NCBI GenBank assembly: GCA_934668765.1
Contig: CAKUOH010000010.1
Span: 4,957 to 68,956, forward strand
DNA: 64,000 nt
Direction: 5' to 3'
Origin: an uncultured Helicobacteraceae bacterium
GTDB lineage: Bacteria; Campylobacterota; Campylobacteria; Campylobacterales; Helicobacteraceae
The first letter of the stretch is position 1, and each line of letters opens with the position of its first letter. Shown one piece after another: positions 1 through 6,959 of the stretch. Below the pieces are notes generated by a model, which searched no databases, was not told where the DNA came from, and saw only the letters and a list, made by a program, of their open reading frames with translations. The position numbers and the translations under genes are program-made.

Positions 1-339
1 GATTCAAAGAGTGAACCTATTAGCGAATCGCCAAGCGTGGCGGATAAGGAATCACTCAATGAATTGCCAAATGAAATCAATGTCTCGCTAGATAGCATTG
101 AAAAGCCCATTAGCTCAAATTATTCGCCTAGTGTGCTGCCAAATACAAAGGGATTCCCACGCAGTTTTGTGGTAAATACGAAAATTTTACGGATTCGCGC
201 AGAGCCAAGCACGGATTCGGCGATAATTAAATATTTTAAATATGGCGCAATCATTCGCATTAGCGGAGTTGAAGGCAAATGGGCGCAGTTAGAAAACGGC
301 GGGTGGGCGTATTTACCGCTTTTAAGAGAGCGCGAATAG
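1..339 (+). CDS. SH3-domain protein, C-terminal part (gene begins before the window)
   Basis: The frame is open from base 1, so only the last 112 residues are seen. The first half is Ser/Asn/Glu/Pro-rich and looks unstructured. From about residue 53 (GFPRSFVVNT) comes a bacterial SH3 fold with the usual N-x-R-x-x-P-S core (LRIRAEPSTDS), the GKW turn and the closing GGWAYLPLL strand. Such domains usually bind peptidoglycan or other envelope partners. A similar SH3 protein lies next to aroE in H. pylori, so the pair is conserved. The enzyme or anchor part of the protein is outside the window, so no specific function can be given. Confidence 0.75.
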   Translation, partial: DSKSEPISESPSVADKESLNELPNEINVSLDSIEKPISSNYSPSVLPNTKGFPRSFVVNTKILRIRAEPSTDSAIIKYFKYGAIIRISGVEGKWAQLENGGWAYLPLLRERE

Positions 340-378
340 CTTTGTATGCGGACACTGCAAATCTAAAAGGTGCGCGAA

Positions 379-1203
379 ATGAAGCTATATGCCGTATTTG
401 GCAATCCTATTGCCCACTCCAAATCGCCGTATTTGCATAATTTTACATTTCACAATCTCGGCATTGACGCAAGGTATGTGCGAATCTTGCTAGAATCCAC
501 CATAAATGCGCGTGATTTTAGGGAGAAATTTTTTGCATACAGTTTAAGCGGGGCAAATATTACGATTCCATTTAAGGAAATCGCGATAGATTCGTGTGAT
601 GAGATTGTTGGAATCGCGCAAAAAATCGGCGCAATCAATACCATCGTTCGGCGTGGAGAGCGACTTTTTGGATATAACACAGATGCGATGGGCTTTTATC
701 GCAATATCGAGCGCGAAAAGTTACAAACCGCGCTAATTATCGGTGCTGGTGGCAGTGCAAGGGCTATTGCCTTTATCTTAAAAGAGCGCGGGATTTGCGT
801 GGAAATTATCAATCGCAGCGAAAATCGGCTAGATTTTTTTAGGAAAAATGGCTTTGAATGCGCTAGTTTTGATGAATTTAGTGCGAATCTCGGTGGCGAA
901 TCGCAATATGATTTGATTGTAAATACAACTTCATCATCGATAAATGGCGAATTGCCTTTGGATTCGGCGATTTTGGCGGAGCTTTTTGATGGTGCGAAAA
1001 TCGCCTTTGACTTAATGTATGGCAAAAAATGTCCCTTTTTAGAACTTGCCAAAAAATGTGGCAAGATTCGTGGCAAAAAGCACAAGATTCAAACCATTGA
1101 TGGCGCAAAAATGTTACTTTATCAAGCCATCGAAGCATCAAGTTTATTTTTAAACAAACCATATAAAACTATCGAAAAGGCAATGTCTAAAGCGTGGGCT
1201 TAA
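379..1203 (+). CDS. aroE: Shikimate dehydrogenase
   Basis: Reduces 3-dehydroshikimate to shikimate with NADPH in aromatic amino acid and chorismate synthesis (cytosol). The 274-residue protein has the usual family length. Seen: shikimate-binding NPIAHSKSP (9-17), NITIPFKE with the catalytic Lys at residue 66, GAINTIV, GYNTDAMGF with the second catalytic Asp, the dinucleotide loop GAGGSARAI and an NRSENR segment typical of NADP preference. The C-terminal DGAKMLLYQA helix is present. The ATG at 379 is chosen because AAGG lies nine bases upstream; an in-frame GTG at 370 has no ribosome site. It follows the SH3 gene by 39 bases and is probably co-transcribed with it. Confidence 0.96.
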   Translation: MKLYAVFGNPIAHSKSPYLHNFTFHNLGIDARYVRILLESTINARDFREKFFAYSLSGANITIPFKEIAIDSCDEIVGIAQKIGAINTIVRRGERLFGYNTDAMGFYRNIEREKLQTALIIGAGGSARAIAFILKERGICVEIINRSENRLDFFRKNGFECASFDEFSANLGGESQYDLIVNTTSSSINGELPLDSAILAELFDGAKIAFDLMYGKKCPFLELAKKCGKIRGKKHKIQTIDGAKMLLYQAIEASSLFLNKPYKTIEKAMSKAWA

Positions 1204-1254
1204 TAAAAAGCAGTGGCAAAATATTAAAGTTGTGATTCTATCATAAATTTTTGC

Positions 1255-1260
1255 TACAAT
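1255..1260 (+). promoter_or_regulatory. -10 element of plsY promoter
   Basis: TACAAT preceded by TTTTTGC fits the extended -10 of Helicobacter housekeeping promoters. Transcription would begin near 1267, which rules out the in-frame ATG at 1259 as the plsY start and favours 1307. Confidence 0.5.
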
Positions 1261-1306
1261 GTCGCGCGAAATTTTACAAAGGAAAATCCAAATAAAAGGC
1301 GACATT

Positions 1307-1975
1307 ATGGCAATATTAGATTTTTTTACCACTGCATTAAGCAATATAAATGTCATTTTTTATCTCATCGCTTACCTTGTGGGCGCGATTCCTTTTGGCT
1401 ACATTATCGTAAAATGGGGCTATAAAATCGACTTGCTAAATATCGGCAGTGGCTCTATCGGAGCTACAAATGTCTATCGTGCGCTAAAAGACATCACGCC
1501 CCGTGCGAAATATATGTCGATTTTGACGATTTTGCTTGATTCGACAAAGGGGCTAATTGTCGTGCTGGTGGCAAAGCTGTGTGGATTAAGCTTTGAAACG
1601 CAATGGGCGGTGGCGATTCTCTCTGTGCTAGGACATTGTTTTAGCCCGTATTTGGGCTTTAATGGTGGCAAGGGTGTGGCGACAACCATCGGTGCAGTGA
1701 TTTTGCTTGTGCCATTTGAGGGGGCAATCGGGCTTTTGGCGTGGTTTGTCATCGGCAAGGTTTTCAAGGTTAGCTCACTATCATCGCTAATTGGCGTAAG
1801 CGTGGGGATTTTGACAACTTTTATCACGCCATATATGGACTTGCCACCTAGCATTTCAATAATGGCACAAATCGGCACACACACGCCTATGGTGCTTTTG
1901 CTGATATTGATAATCTACACGCATATTCCAAATATTGTGCGACTAATCAAGCACGAAGAGGGCAAGATTTTATAA
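1307..1975 (+). CDS. plsY: Acyl-phosphate:glycerol-3-phosphate acyltransferase PlsY
   Basis: Membrane enzyme that moves an acyl chain from acyl-phosphate to glycerol-3-phosphate, the first step of phospholipid synthesis. 222 residues with about five hydrophobic spans. The three signature loops are clear: LVGAIPFGYI, GSGSIGATNVYR and GHCFSPYLGFNGGKGVA. The ATG at 1307 has AAAAGG eight bases upstream. An earlier in-frame ATG at 1259 overlaps the promoter -10 element and would add a non-family leader. The stop codon directly abuts the next ATG, so plsY, folB and the Mla genes look like one transcript. Confidence 0.95.
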   Translation: MAILDFFTTALSNINVIFYLIAYLVGAIPFGYIIVKWGYKIDLLNIGSGSIGATNVYRALKDITPRAKYMSILTILLDSTKGLIVVLVAKLCGLSFETQWAVAILSVLGHCFSPYLGFNGGKGVATTIGAVILLVPFEGAIGLLAWFVIGKVFKVSSLSSLIGVSVGILTTFITPYMDLPPSISIMAQIGTHTPMVLLLILIIYTHIPNIVRLIKHEEGKIL

Positions 1976-2497
1976 ATGCGTTTTGAGATTTGCTTGGAGC
2001 GATTGAAAGTGAGTGCGATTATAGGAATCTTGCCAAATGAGCGGACAAAAGCGCAGGATTTGGAGGTGGATTTGGCGTTAAAATATGAAGTGGATTTGTG
2101 TGAATTTGCCCACCCCTTGCGCCACCCTAGCACAAGGGAGGGGGAATGCTTGGAGAATCTCTCCGCAAGGGATGGGGGAATAGTGGATTACGCCACTTTG
2201 CGTGAAATTATTTTGACAACCTTTAAAAACAATCAATTTTTGTATTTAGAAAATGCGCTAGTAGCGATTCAAAGCACGATACTTGCGCAATTTTCGCAAA
2301 TAATCGCGCTTGATTTGGCAATAAAAAAACTACATATTTTTAGCGATTGTGCTCCAAAAGTTTGCTTAAAGTGGGCAAAAGTAGATTGCCACGATTTTGC
2401 TTTGCAAAATCTCGCAATGACAAATCAACGCATACTTCGTCATTGCGTGGGCAAATCGCAGATTCGCACAAAGCAATCCAAAGTGGGCAAAAAATGA
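1976..2497 (+). CDS. folB: Dihydroneopterin aldolase-like protein, enlarged by two repeat insertions
   Basis: FolB cleaves 7,8-dihydroneopterin to 6-hydroxymethyl-dihydropterin in folate synthesis. The N-terminus (ICLERLKVSAIIGILPNER) and the central IVDYATLREII strand-helix with the following LENALVAI are typical. The family usually has about 115-125 residues; this has 173. Two pieces account for the excess. Residues about 45-68 are encoded by a GC-rich family A palindrome. Residues 137 onward, after the normal end near PKVCLKW, are encoded by a family B palindrome (VDCHDFALQNLAMT...). The stop overlaps the mlaE ATG (ATGA at 2494). Whether the enlarged enzyme is active cannot be told, but the reading frame is intact. 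Confidence 0.8.
   Translation: MRFEICLERLKVSAIIGILPNERTKAQDLEVDLALKYEVDLCEFAHPLRHPSTREGECLENLSARDGGIVDYATLREIILTTFKNNQFLYLENALVAIQSTILAQFSQIIALDLAIKKLHIFSDCAPKVCLKWAKVDCHDFALQNLAMTNQRILRHCVGKSQIRTKQSKVGKK
2109..2180. repeat. Family A GC-rich palindromic element inside folB
   Basis: CACCCC, CAAGGGAGGGGG and CTCCGCAAGGGATGGGGG mark a diverged copy of the element seen better at 10085, 18069 and 53676. It keeps the folB frame open and adds about 23 residues between the first strand pair and the IVDYATL segment. Confidence 0.75.
2384..2480. repeat. Family B palindromic element at the folB 3' end
   Basis: GATTGCCACGATTTTGC, then GCAAAATCTCGCAATGAC, then a second half CGTCATTGCG...AAAGCAATCC. It encodes the extra FolB tail and ends 13 bases before the mlaE start, so it was inserted at the gene junction without breaking translational coupling. 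Confidence 0.85.
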
Positions 2498-3618
2498 TTG
2501 AATCTAGCATTCAAAATACCACTGCTACGCTAATCCTAAAAGGCACATTTGATAAATTTATCGCCAAAGATGATATTTTGTCGCTCCAAAATATTGCGCA
2601 AAATCCAGCGATTCAAAGTATCGTGCTAAATCTTAATGATATTACCAAGTTTGATTCAACCTTTCTTATTTTTCTTTATCGATATAGGAAAAATCTATCC
2701 AAAGATTCGCGCAAACTTACGCTTATCGCTAATAGCGACAAGGCAAAGCGCATTTTAGAGCTATTGCAAGAAATTGAAATCAAAGATAGCACAATCAAAC
2801 GCGTAAAAAAAGAGGATTTTTTTACCAAAAGCAGCAAAGAGATTGGAATGCTTCTTTATGGCTGGTGGGCGACATTTTTGGATTTTTTGAATTTTATGGG
2901 GATTTTAATTTATTTTGTGTTTTTATCCCTTATGAATCCACGCAAGATTCGCTTTGCCGCAATCAATTATCACATTTTTAATAGCGTCATTACCGCAATG
3001 CCTGTGATTTTTATCGTATCATTTGTCGTAGGTGGCGTTATTGCCTATCAAGGTGCGGCGACTTTGGCGCGAATGGGCTTTGTGGAATTGAGCGTTGAGA
3101 TGACAGCAAAGCTCACACTGCGCGAAATTGGTCCTTTTGTCGTGGCGATGATTGTGGCAGGACGCAGTGCGTCCGCTTATACCGCACAAATTGGCGTTAT
3201 GAAAATGACAGAAGAGATTGACGCGATGAAAACAATGCAATTAAATTTGATGAATTTTATCGTGTTGCCACGATTTTACGCGCTTGTGATTAGCTTTCCG
3301 CTAATGGTTTTTCTCTCGGATTTGGTTAGCATTTTTGGCTGTATGGTGTTTTTGAATTTTGGCTTTGATATTGGATTTAGCGACTATATTGCGCAGTTAA
3401 AAAGCTCTGTGGGAATGAATAGCTTTTGGACAGGCATTATCAAAGCTCCCTTTTATGCGAGTGTAATCGTGGTGATTGGGTGCTTTATTGGCTTTCGTGT
3501 GGAGGACAATACGCAAAGCGTGGGTGAAAAAACGACTACTAGCGTGGTTTGCGCGCTTTTTGGCGTGATAATCATAAATGCGCTATTTTCGCTGATTTTC
3601 ACGGAATTGAGGTTTTAG
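2494..3618 (+). CDS. mlaE: STAS-MlaE fusion, permease of a phospholipid (MCE) ABC transporter
   Basis: Inner-membrane permease of an Mla-type system that moves lipids between inner and outer membrane. Residues 1 to about 105 form a STAS-like domain (strands ATLILKG and SIVLNLNDI, then FDSTFLIFLYRYRK), the role of the separate MlaB in E. coli. Residues about 120-374 are the MlaE permease with five or six membrane spans and the conserved LREIGPFVVAMIVAGRSASAYTAQIG segment followed by EEIDAMKTM. The ATG at 2494 overlaps the folB stop. An upstream in-frame extension to 2347 is only the alternative frame of a palindromic repeat and is rejected. Followed after three bases by the ATPase gene. Confidence 0.92.
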   Translation: MIESSIQNTTATLILKGTFDKFIAKDDILSLQNIAQNPAIQSIVLNLNDITKFDSTFLIFLYRYRKNLSKDSRKLTLIANSDKAKRILELLQEIEIKDSTIKRVKKEDFFTKSSKEIGMLLYGWWATFLDFLNFMGILIYFVFLSLMNPRKIRFAAINYHIFNSVITAMPVIFIVSFVVGGVIAYQGAATLARMGFVELSVEMTAKLTLREIGPFVVAMIVAGRSASAYTAQIGVMKMTEEIDAMKTMQLNLMNFIVLPRFYALVISFPLMVFLSDLVSIFGCMVFLNFGFDIGFSDYIAQLKSSVGMNSFWTGIIKAPFYASVIVVIGCFIGFRVEDNTQSVGEKTTTSVVCALFGVIIINALFSLIFTELRF

Positions 3619-3621
3619 CAA

Positions 3622-4512
3622 GTGGAAAATATCATAGAAGTCCGCAATCTCTACACAAAATACAAAGATAGATTTATCCAAGAAAATGTTAGCTTTAATA
3701 TCCGCAAAAGCGAGATTTTTGGTATTTTGGGCGGAAGTGGAAGCGGAAAATCCACGCTTTTAAGCACGATGATTTGCCTAAAACGCCCAGAAAAGGGACA
3801 GATTCGCATATTTGGGGAGGATATTTGGAGCGAATCTAACACTATGTCATTGCGAGATTTACGCAGTAAATCGAAGCAATCCCAAAAAAATATAGATTGC
3901 CACGATTTGGCTAACGCCAAATCTCGCAATGACAAAAATAATAGCGATTTACGCACATTGCCAAATGACAACGCGCGGGATAAGATACTAAAACGCTGTG
4001 GCGTTCTCTTTCAATTTGGCGCACTCTTTTCTAGCCTAACCGTGCTTGATAATGTCGGCATTATGCTAGAGGAATATAGCAATTATCCTAAAAGCGTCAT
4101 TGATGAAATCGCGCAATATTACCTAAATATCGTTGGTTTGCCACAATTTGTGTGCGAAATGATGCCTTATGAGTTAAGTGGCGGAATGAAAAAGCGCGTG
4201 GGGCTTGCTCGTGCGCTTGTTTTTGCACCTGAGATTTTGTTTTTAGATGAGCCAACAAGTGGGCTTGACCCGCAAAGTGCGGAAAATTTCGACAAACTCA
4301 TCATTCGCCTTCGCGATGAATTTAAGCTTACAATTATTATGGTTACGCACGATTTGGATTCGATAAAAGATGCCACGGATAGATTCATATTGCTTGATAG
4401 CGGGAAAATCGCATTTGAGGGCAGTTTGACAGAATTTAAAAATAGCCAAACGGCACAGCTTGATACGCTACTAAAATCAAAGAGAGGAGAGCGATTATGG
4501 AGAGAGGAGTGA
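3622..4512 (+). CDS. mlaF: ATP-binding subunit of the Mla-type ABC transporter, with in-frame repeat insertion
   Basis: Cytosolic ATPase driving the lipid transporter. Walker A GGSGSGKST (about 36-44), Q-loop FQFGALF, signature LSGGMKKR, Walker B ILFLDEPTSGLD and the THD switch histidine are all intact. GTG start at 3622, three bases after mlaE. Odd feature: about 40 extra residues (about 75-115, containing MSLRDLRSKSKQSQ and IDCHDLANAKSRND) lie just before the Q-loop and are encoded by a family B palindrome at 3847-3934. Since all catalytic motifs remain, the insert is probably tolerated as a surface loop. The 3' end overlaps mlaD by 16 bases. Confidence 0.92.
   Translation: MENIIEVRNLYTKYKDRFIQENVSFNIRKSEIFGILGGSGSGKSTLLSTMICLKRPEKGQIRIFGEDIWSESNTMSLRDLRSKSKQSQKNIDCHDLANAKSRNDKNNSDLRTLPNDNARDKILKRCGVLFQFGALFSSLTVLDNVGIMLEEYSNYPKSVIDEIAQYYLNIVGLPQFVCEMMPYELSGGMKKRVGLARALVFAPEILFLDEPTSGLDPQSAENFDKLIIRLRDEFKLTIIMVTHDLDSIKDATDRFILLDSGKIAFEGSLTEFKNSQTAQLDTLLKSKRGERLWREE
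3847..3934. repeat. Family B palindromic element inside mlaF
   Basis: A full copy: TCATTGCGAGATTTACGC, AAGCAATCC, then GATTGCCACGATTTGGC, GCCAAATCTCGCAATGAC. Both halves are inverted repeats. Read in the mlaF frame it gives IDCHDLANAKSRND, nearly the same peptide as the copa insert (VDCHDSAFAESRND). Confidence 0.9.
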
Positions 4513-5321
4513 ATTATATTTTCATCGGCGCGTGTTTTATGTTCTCGCTGATTGGATTTGTGATGTTTATATTTTGGTTTGGCGAAGCGGGGATTTTTAA
4601 AGATGAAGTGCGAATCTACAAAAGCTACACCAAACGCCCTTTAAACATAAAGCAAGATAGCCTTATCAAATACAAAGGGCTAAATGTCGGGCGCGTGAAA
4701 AATGTCGCTTTTAAGGACAATAATTTTGAGGAAATAGAAATCACGCTTGAAATCTTAAAAAATTTGCCTGTGAAAAAAGATTCGCTTGTGCGTGTGGAGC
4801 AAAATGGCATTTTGGGTGCTAGTTTTCTTGCGCTTATCCAAAATGACAAAAGCAAAGAATTTATAGGCGATTCAAGCGATGAGGCGGTATTGCGAATCCA
4901 TAGCGATTCGGCACTCTCGGCGGTGATGGAGAGCATACCAAATATCACGGGCAAAGTGGATTATTTGCTAGATAATGCAAATGAAGTTTTAAGCGAGAAT
5001 AATGCCAAAAATATCGCTGCGATTTTGCTGTCCTTAAATGAATCAATGAAAAATATCAATATTTTGGCGCAAAGTTTGGGGCGCAACTCCAAAGACATTG
5101 AGCAAATCATCGTAAATGTAGGCAAAATCGCTGATTCGCTAAACTATAAAGTATCGCAGGGCGAATATGACTTGCGAAGCACACTAATGCCGACTTTGAT
5201 GTCGATTGAACGCGCTATGGGCGAATTTGAAGTCTTTGCCAAAAATGCAAATAATACCTTGCAAAACTTTGAAACAAACCCATACAACACGATTTTTGGT
5301 TATAGAGAGGAAAAGAAATGA
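4497..5321 (+). CDS. mlaD: MCE-domain lipid-binding protein MlaD
   Basis: Periplasmic lipid-binding component anchored in the inner membrane. 274 residues: an N-terminal membrane helix (YIFIGACFMFSLIGFVMFIF), then one MCE domain about 45-125 with the typical SLIKYKGLNVGRVKNV strand and NGILGASFLAL, then a long helical region (about 145-270) that probably forms the hexameric stalk. Start overlaps mlaF and stop overlaps the next gene (ATGA), a tightly coupled operon. Confidence 0.92.
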   Translation: MERGVNYIFIGACFMFSLIGFVMFIFWFGEAGIFKDEVRIYKSYTKRPLNIKQDSLIKYKGLNVGRVKNVAFKDNNFEEIEITLEILKNLPVKKDSLVRVEQNGILGASFLALIQNDKSKEFIGDSSDEAVLRIHSDSALSAVMESIPNITGKVDYLLDNANEVLSENNAKNIAAILLSLNESMKNINILAQSLGRNSKDIEQIIVNVGKIADSLNYKVSQGEYDLRSTLMPTLMSIERAMGEFEVFAKNANNTLQNFETNPYNTIFGYREEKK

Positions 5322-5935
5322 CAATATTACGAAACATTTTTATTAGCGCAAGATTCGCACTAATGGCGACAATAAGTGTATTTTTTAGCGCGTGTGTGGA
5401 TATAAATCTAAAAAGTGAATTGCCAAAGGTGGATTATTATGAGTTAGATAATATAGTGGCAAATGCCCCAAATTGCGAGGCATACACGATAATCGCGCTT
5501 GAAAATATCGAAATCCCGCAGAGTTTTGCAGGGCGCAATATTTTTTACAAAGAAGGCAATCGCATTCGCAATTTAGATGGCGTCCGCCTAAATGACAATC
5601 TCAAACAAAGCCTTGAATCAATGCTAATCAAAAACTTCGCAAACCACTGCATAAAGGCAATCACACCGCCTTTTAGCGGAATCAAATTAGAGCAGTTTTT
5701 ACGCATAAAATTGCTAAATTTTAATGCGAATCGTGCGACGGATTCAAGTGCTGAATCTAGCGCAGTGGTAAGCTTTGCCTATCAAATCTATCAAAATGGT
5801 AGCATTTTACAAAGTGGCATAATCACCAAACAAAGCAAAATAGATGATTTTAGTGGCGAAATGATTTTTGATGCCTTGCAAGATTCAAGCAAAAAAGCGA
5901 TAGAAGAGATTACAAATAAAATCATTCCAAAATAA
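5318..5935 (+). CDS. ABC-type transport auxiliary lipoprotein (PqiC/MlaD-partner type)
   Basis: 205 residues. A signal peptide ends in a lipobox (VFFSAC, Cys at about residue 26), so the mature protein is lipidated, probably at the outer membrane. The body (KVDYYELDN..., then FAGRNIFYKEGNRI and a late FDALQDSSKKAIEEI) resembles the auxiliary lipoproteins that accompany MCE transporters and give the outer-membrane end of the lipid path. It overlaps mlaD by four bases and closes the operon. The family assignment rests on position and general pattern rather than on a catalytic motif. Confidence 0.75.
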   Translation: MTILRNIFISARFALMATISVFFSACVDINLKSELPKVDYYELDNIVANAPNCEAYTIIALENIEIPQSFAGRNIFYKEGNRIRNLDGVRLNDNLKQSLESMLIKNFANHCIKAITPPFSGIKLEQFLRIKLLNFNANRATDSSAESSAVVSFAYQIYQNGSILQSGIITKQSKIDDFSGEMIFDALQDSSKKAIEEITNKIIPK

Positions 5936-6015
5936 AATCACTTATGGTGCGAATCTAAAAGCATTTCATCTTGCACTTTCCGCCTATAATATCCATCTAT
6001 TGTTTTGATTTAATC

Positions 6016-6187
6016 TAAATTTTTGCATTGCCTAGCCAAGCATTAGGGTTTAATTCGCCATTGCTACCTTTTGGGTGAATATCGTTGAAATAATACTCAA
6101 CTATGCGATTCCCACGCTCACAAACAAATCCGCTACGATAATGCCACGCAAATCATCAATATATCTTTGAATCTTATCAAATACCAT
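6016..6187 (-). pseudogene. Remnant of an unknown coding region
   Basis: On the minus strand an ATG at 6187 opens a 28-codon frame (MVFDKIQRYIDDLRG...). A second frame carries protein-like text ending at 6016: AWHYRSGFVCERGNRIVEYY, then FNDIHPKGSNGELNPNAW. The two would join by one frameshift around 6100. No family is recognised. It lies just outside the duplicated ABC-F end and is probably debris of the element that brought the 259-aa gene. Confidence 0.35.
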
Positions 6188-6956
6188 TAAACGCCTTTGC
6201 TTTCCAAATATTCCTCATAGCTCCCGCGAAAGTCGATGATTTGCGTGGGGAGATTTGCGTTTTCCCTAGAATCCATAAAAAATGATCTAAATCTCTGCGA
6301 TGTTGTGGGGTTTCATTTTCAAGCCCGTAGTGTTTGGCAAACTCATCAATAGCTTGGAGAAATGTATCGTATGTATCATAGTCCTTAAGCTCTTTGTTTG
6401 TGAGCTTTTTTCCATAAAAATTTGTGCCTACTAGCTCACTAGGTATATCCGCAAACTTATTGCTTGTATCACTTTTGCCATTGTTAAAAAATACCAACAC
6501 TTCACGCACAAATCTATCATAGATTCTAAAGGCATTTTGATTGTGGTGGAAACAATATTTTGTCGCAAAGGAGTAAAAGACTTTTTGCTTACCATCTTGT
6601 CTTTCACATTCTGCAATTTGCTTAATAATGCCTTTTAGCTCATCATAATTTTGGGGGTTGGCATTGCGTATTTTTTGGTGGATTTGCTCTTTATATTCCA
6701 AATCGGCGATATGCTTTGCGACTTCATAGATTCCAAATTTTGCAAGATTAGTGCTATAAAAGCTATCCAACACAGAAACCTTTAGTAGCACAATTTGTTG
6801 CAGATTTTCTTGCCCTAACTTAGTAAAAACTCCATTTTCACTAAAAACTTTTTCAATTACCTTTTCTTGCTCTCGGTAGTTTTTATATTTATCGCTATTA
6901 TATATTCCCAAAATCTTGCCATAAAGCTTTTTCATCACTTCGTTATGCCTACTCAT
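6177..6956 (-). CDS. Uncharacterised 259-aa protein in an acquired segment
   Basis: Soluble, largely helical. No family is named with confidence. Seen: VSVLDSFYSTNL (about 61-72), FYSFATKYCFHHNQNAFRIYD (about 126-146) and a C-terminal LDHFLWILGK. The SFATKYC-HxN-IYD pattern recalls hypothetical proteins with a helix-hairpin-helix, DNA-glycosylase-like core, which is only an inference. The last 20 or so residues (from TQISPRK) are read out of frame from a duplicated copy of the ABC-F gene end, so the original C-terminus was probably near ILGK. It begins four bases after the ABC-F stop. The setting, a single gene between direct repeats, resembles restriction or defence genes inserted with long target duplication in H. 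pylori. Confidence 0.6.
   Translation of the reverse strand: MSRHNEVMKKLYGKILGIYNSDKYKNYREQEKVIEKVFSENGVFTKLGQENLQQIVLLKVSVLDSFYSTNLAKFGIYEVAKHIADLEYKEQIHQKIRNANPQNYDELKGIIKQIAECERQDGKQKVFYSFATKYCFHHNQNAFRIYDRFVREVLVFFNNGKSDTSNKFADIPSELVGTNFYGKKLTNKELKDYDTYDTFLQAIDEFAKHYGLENETPQHRRDLDHFLWILGKTQISPRKSSTFAGAMRNIWKAKAFNGI
6192..6259. repeat. 68-bp direct repeat, copy 1 (displaced ABC-F 3' end)
   Basis: Matches 6965-7032 at 64 of 68 positions by eye. In the ABC-F frame it still reads QIIDFRGSYEEYLESKGV and a stop codon, so it is a detached copy of the ABC-F gene end. Confidence 0.92.
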
Positions 6957-6959
6957 CTA

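Noticed and set aside
1259..1306. ATG at 1259 as plsY start
   Set aside because: It overlaps the TACAAT -10 element; the ATG at 1307 has the ribosome site and family N-terminus.
2347..2493. Longer mlaE start at 2347
   Set aside because: The extra residues come from the other frame of folB and its repeat; the ATG at 2494 overlaps the folB stop and fits the family.
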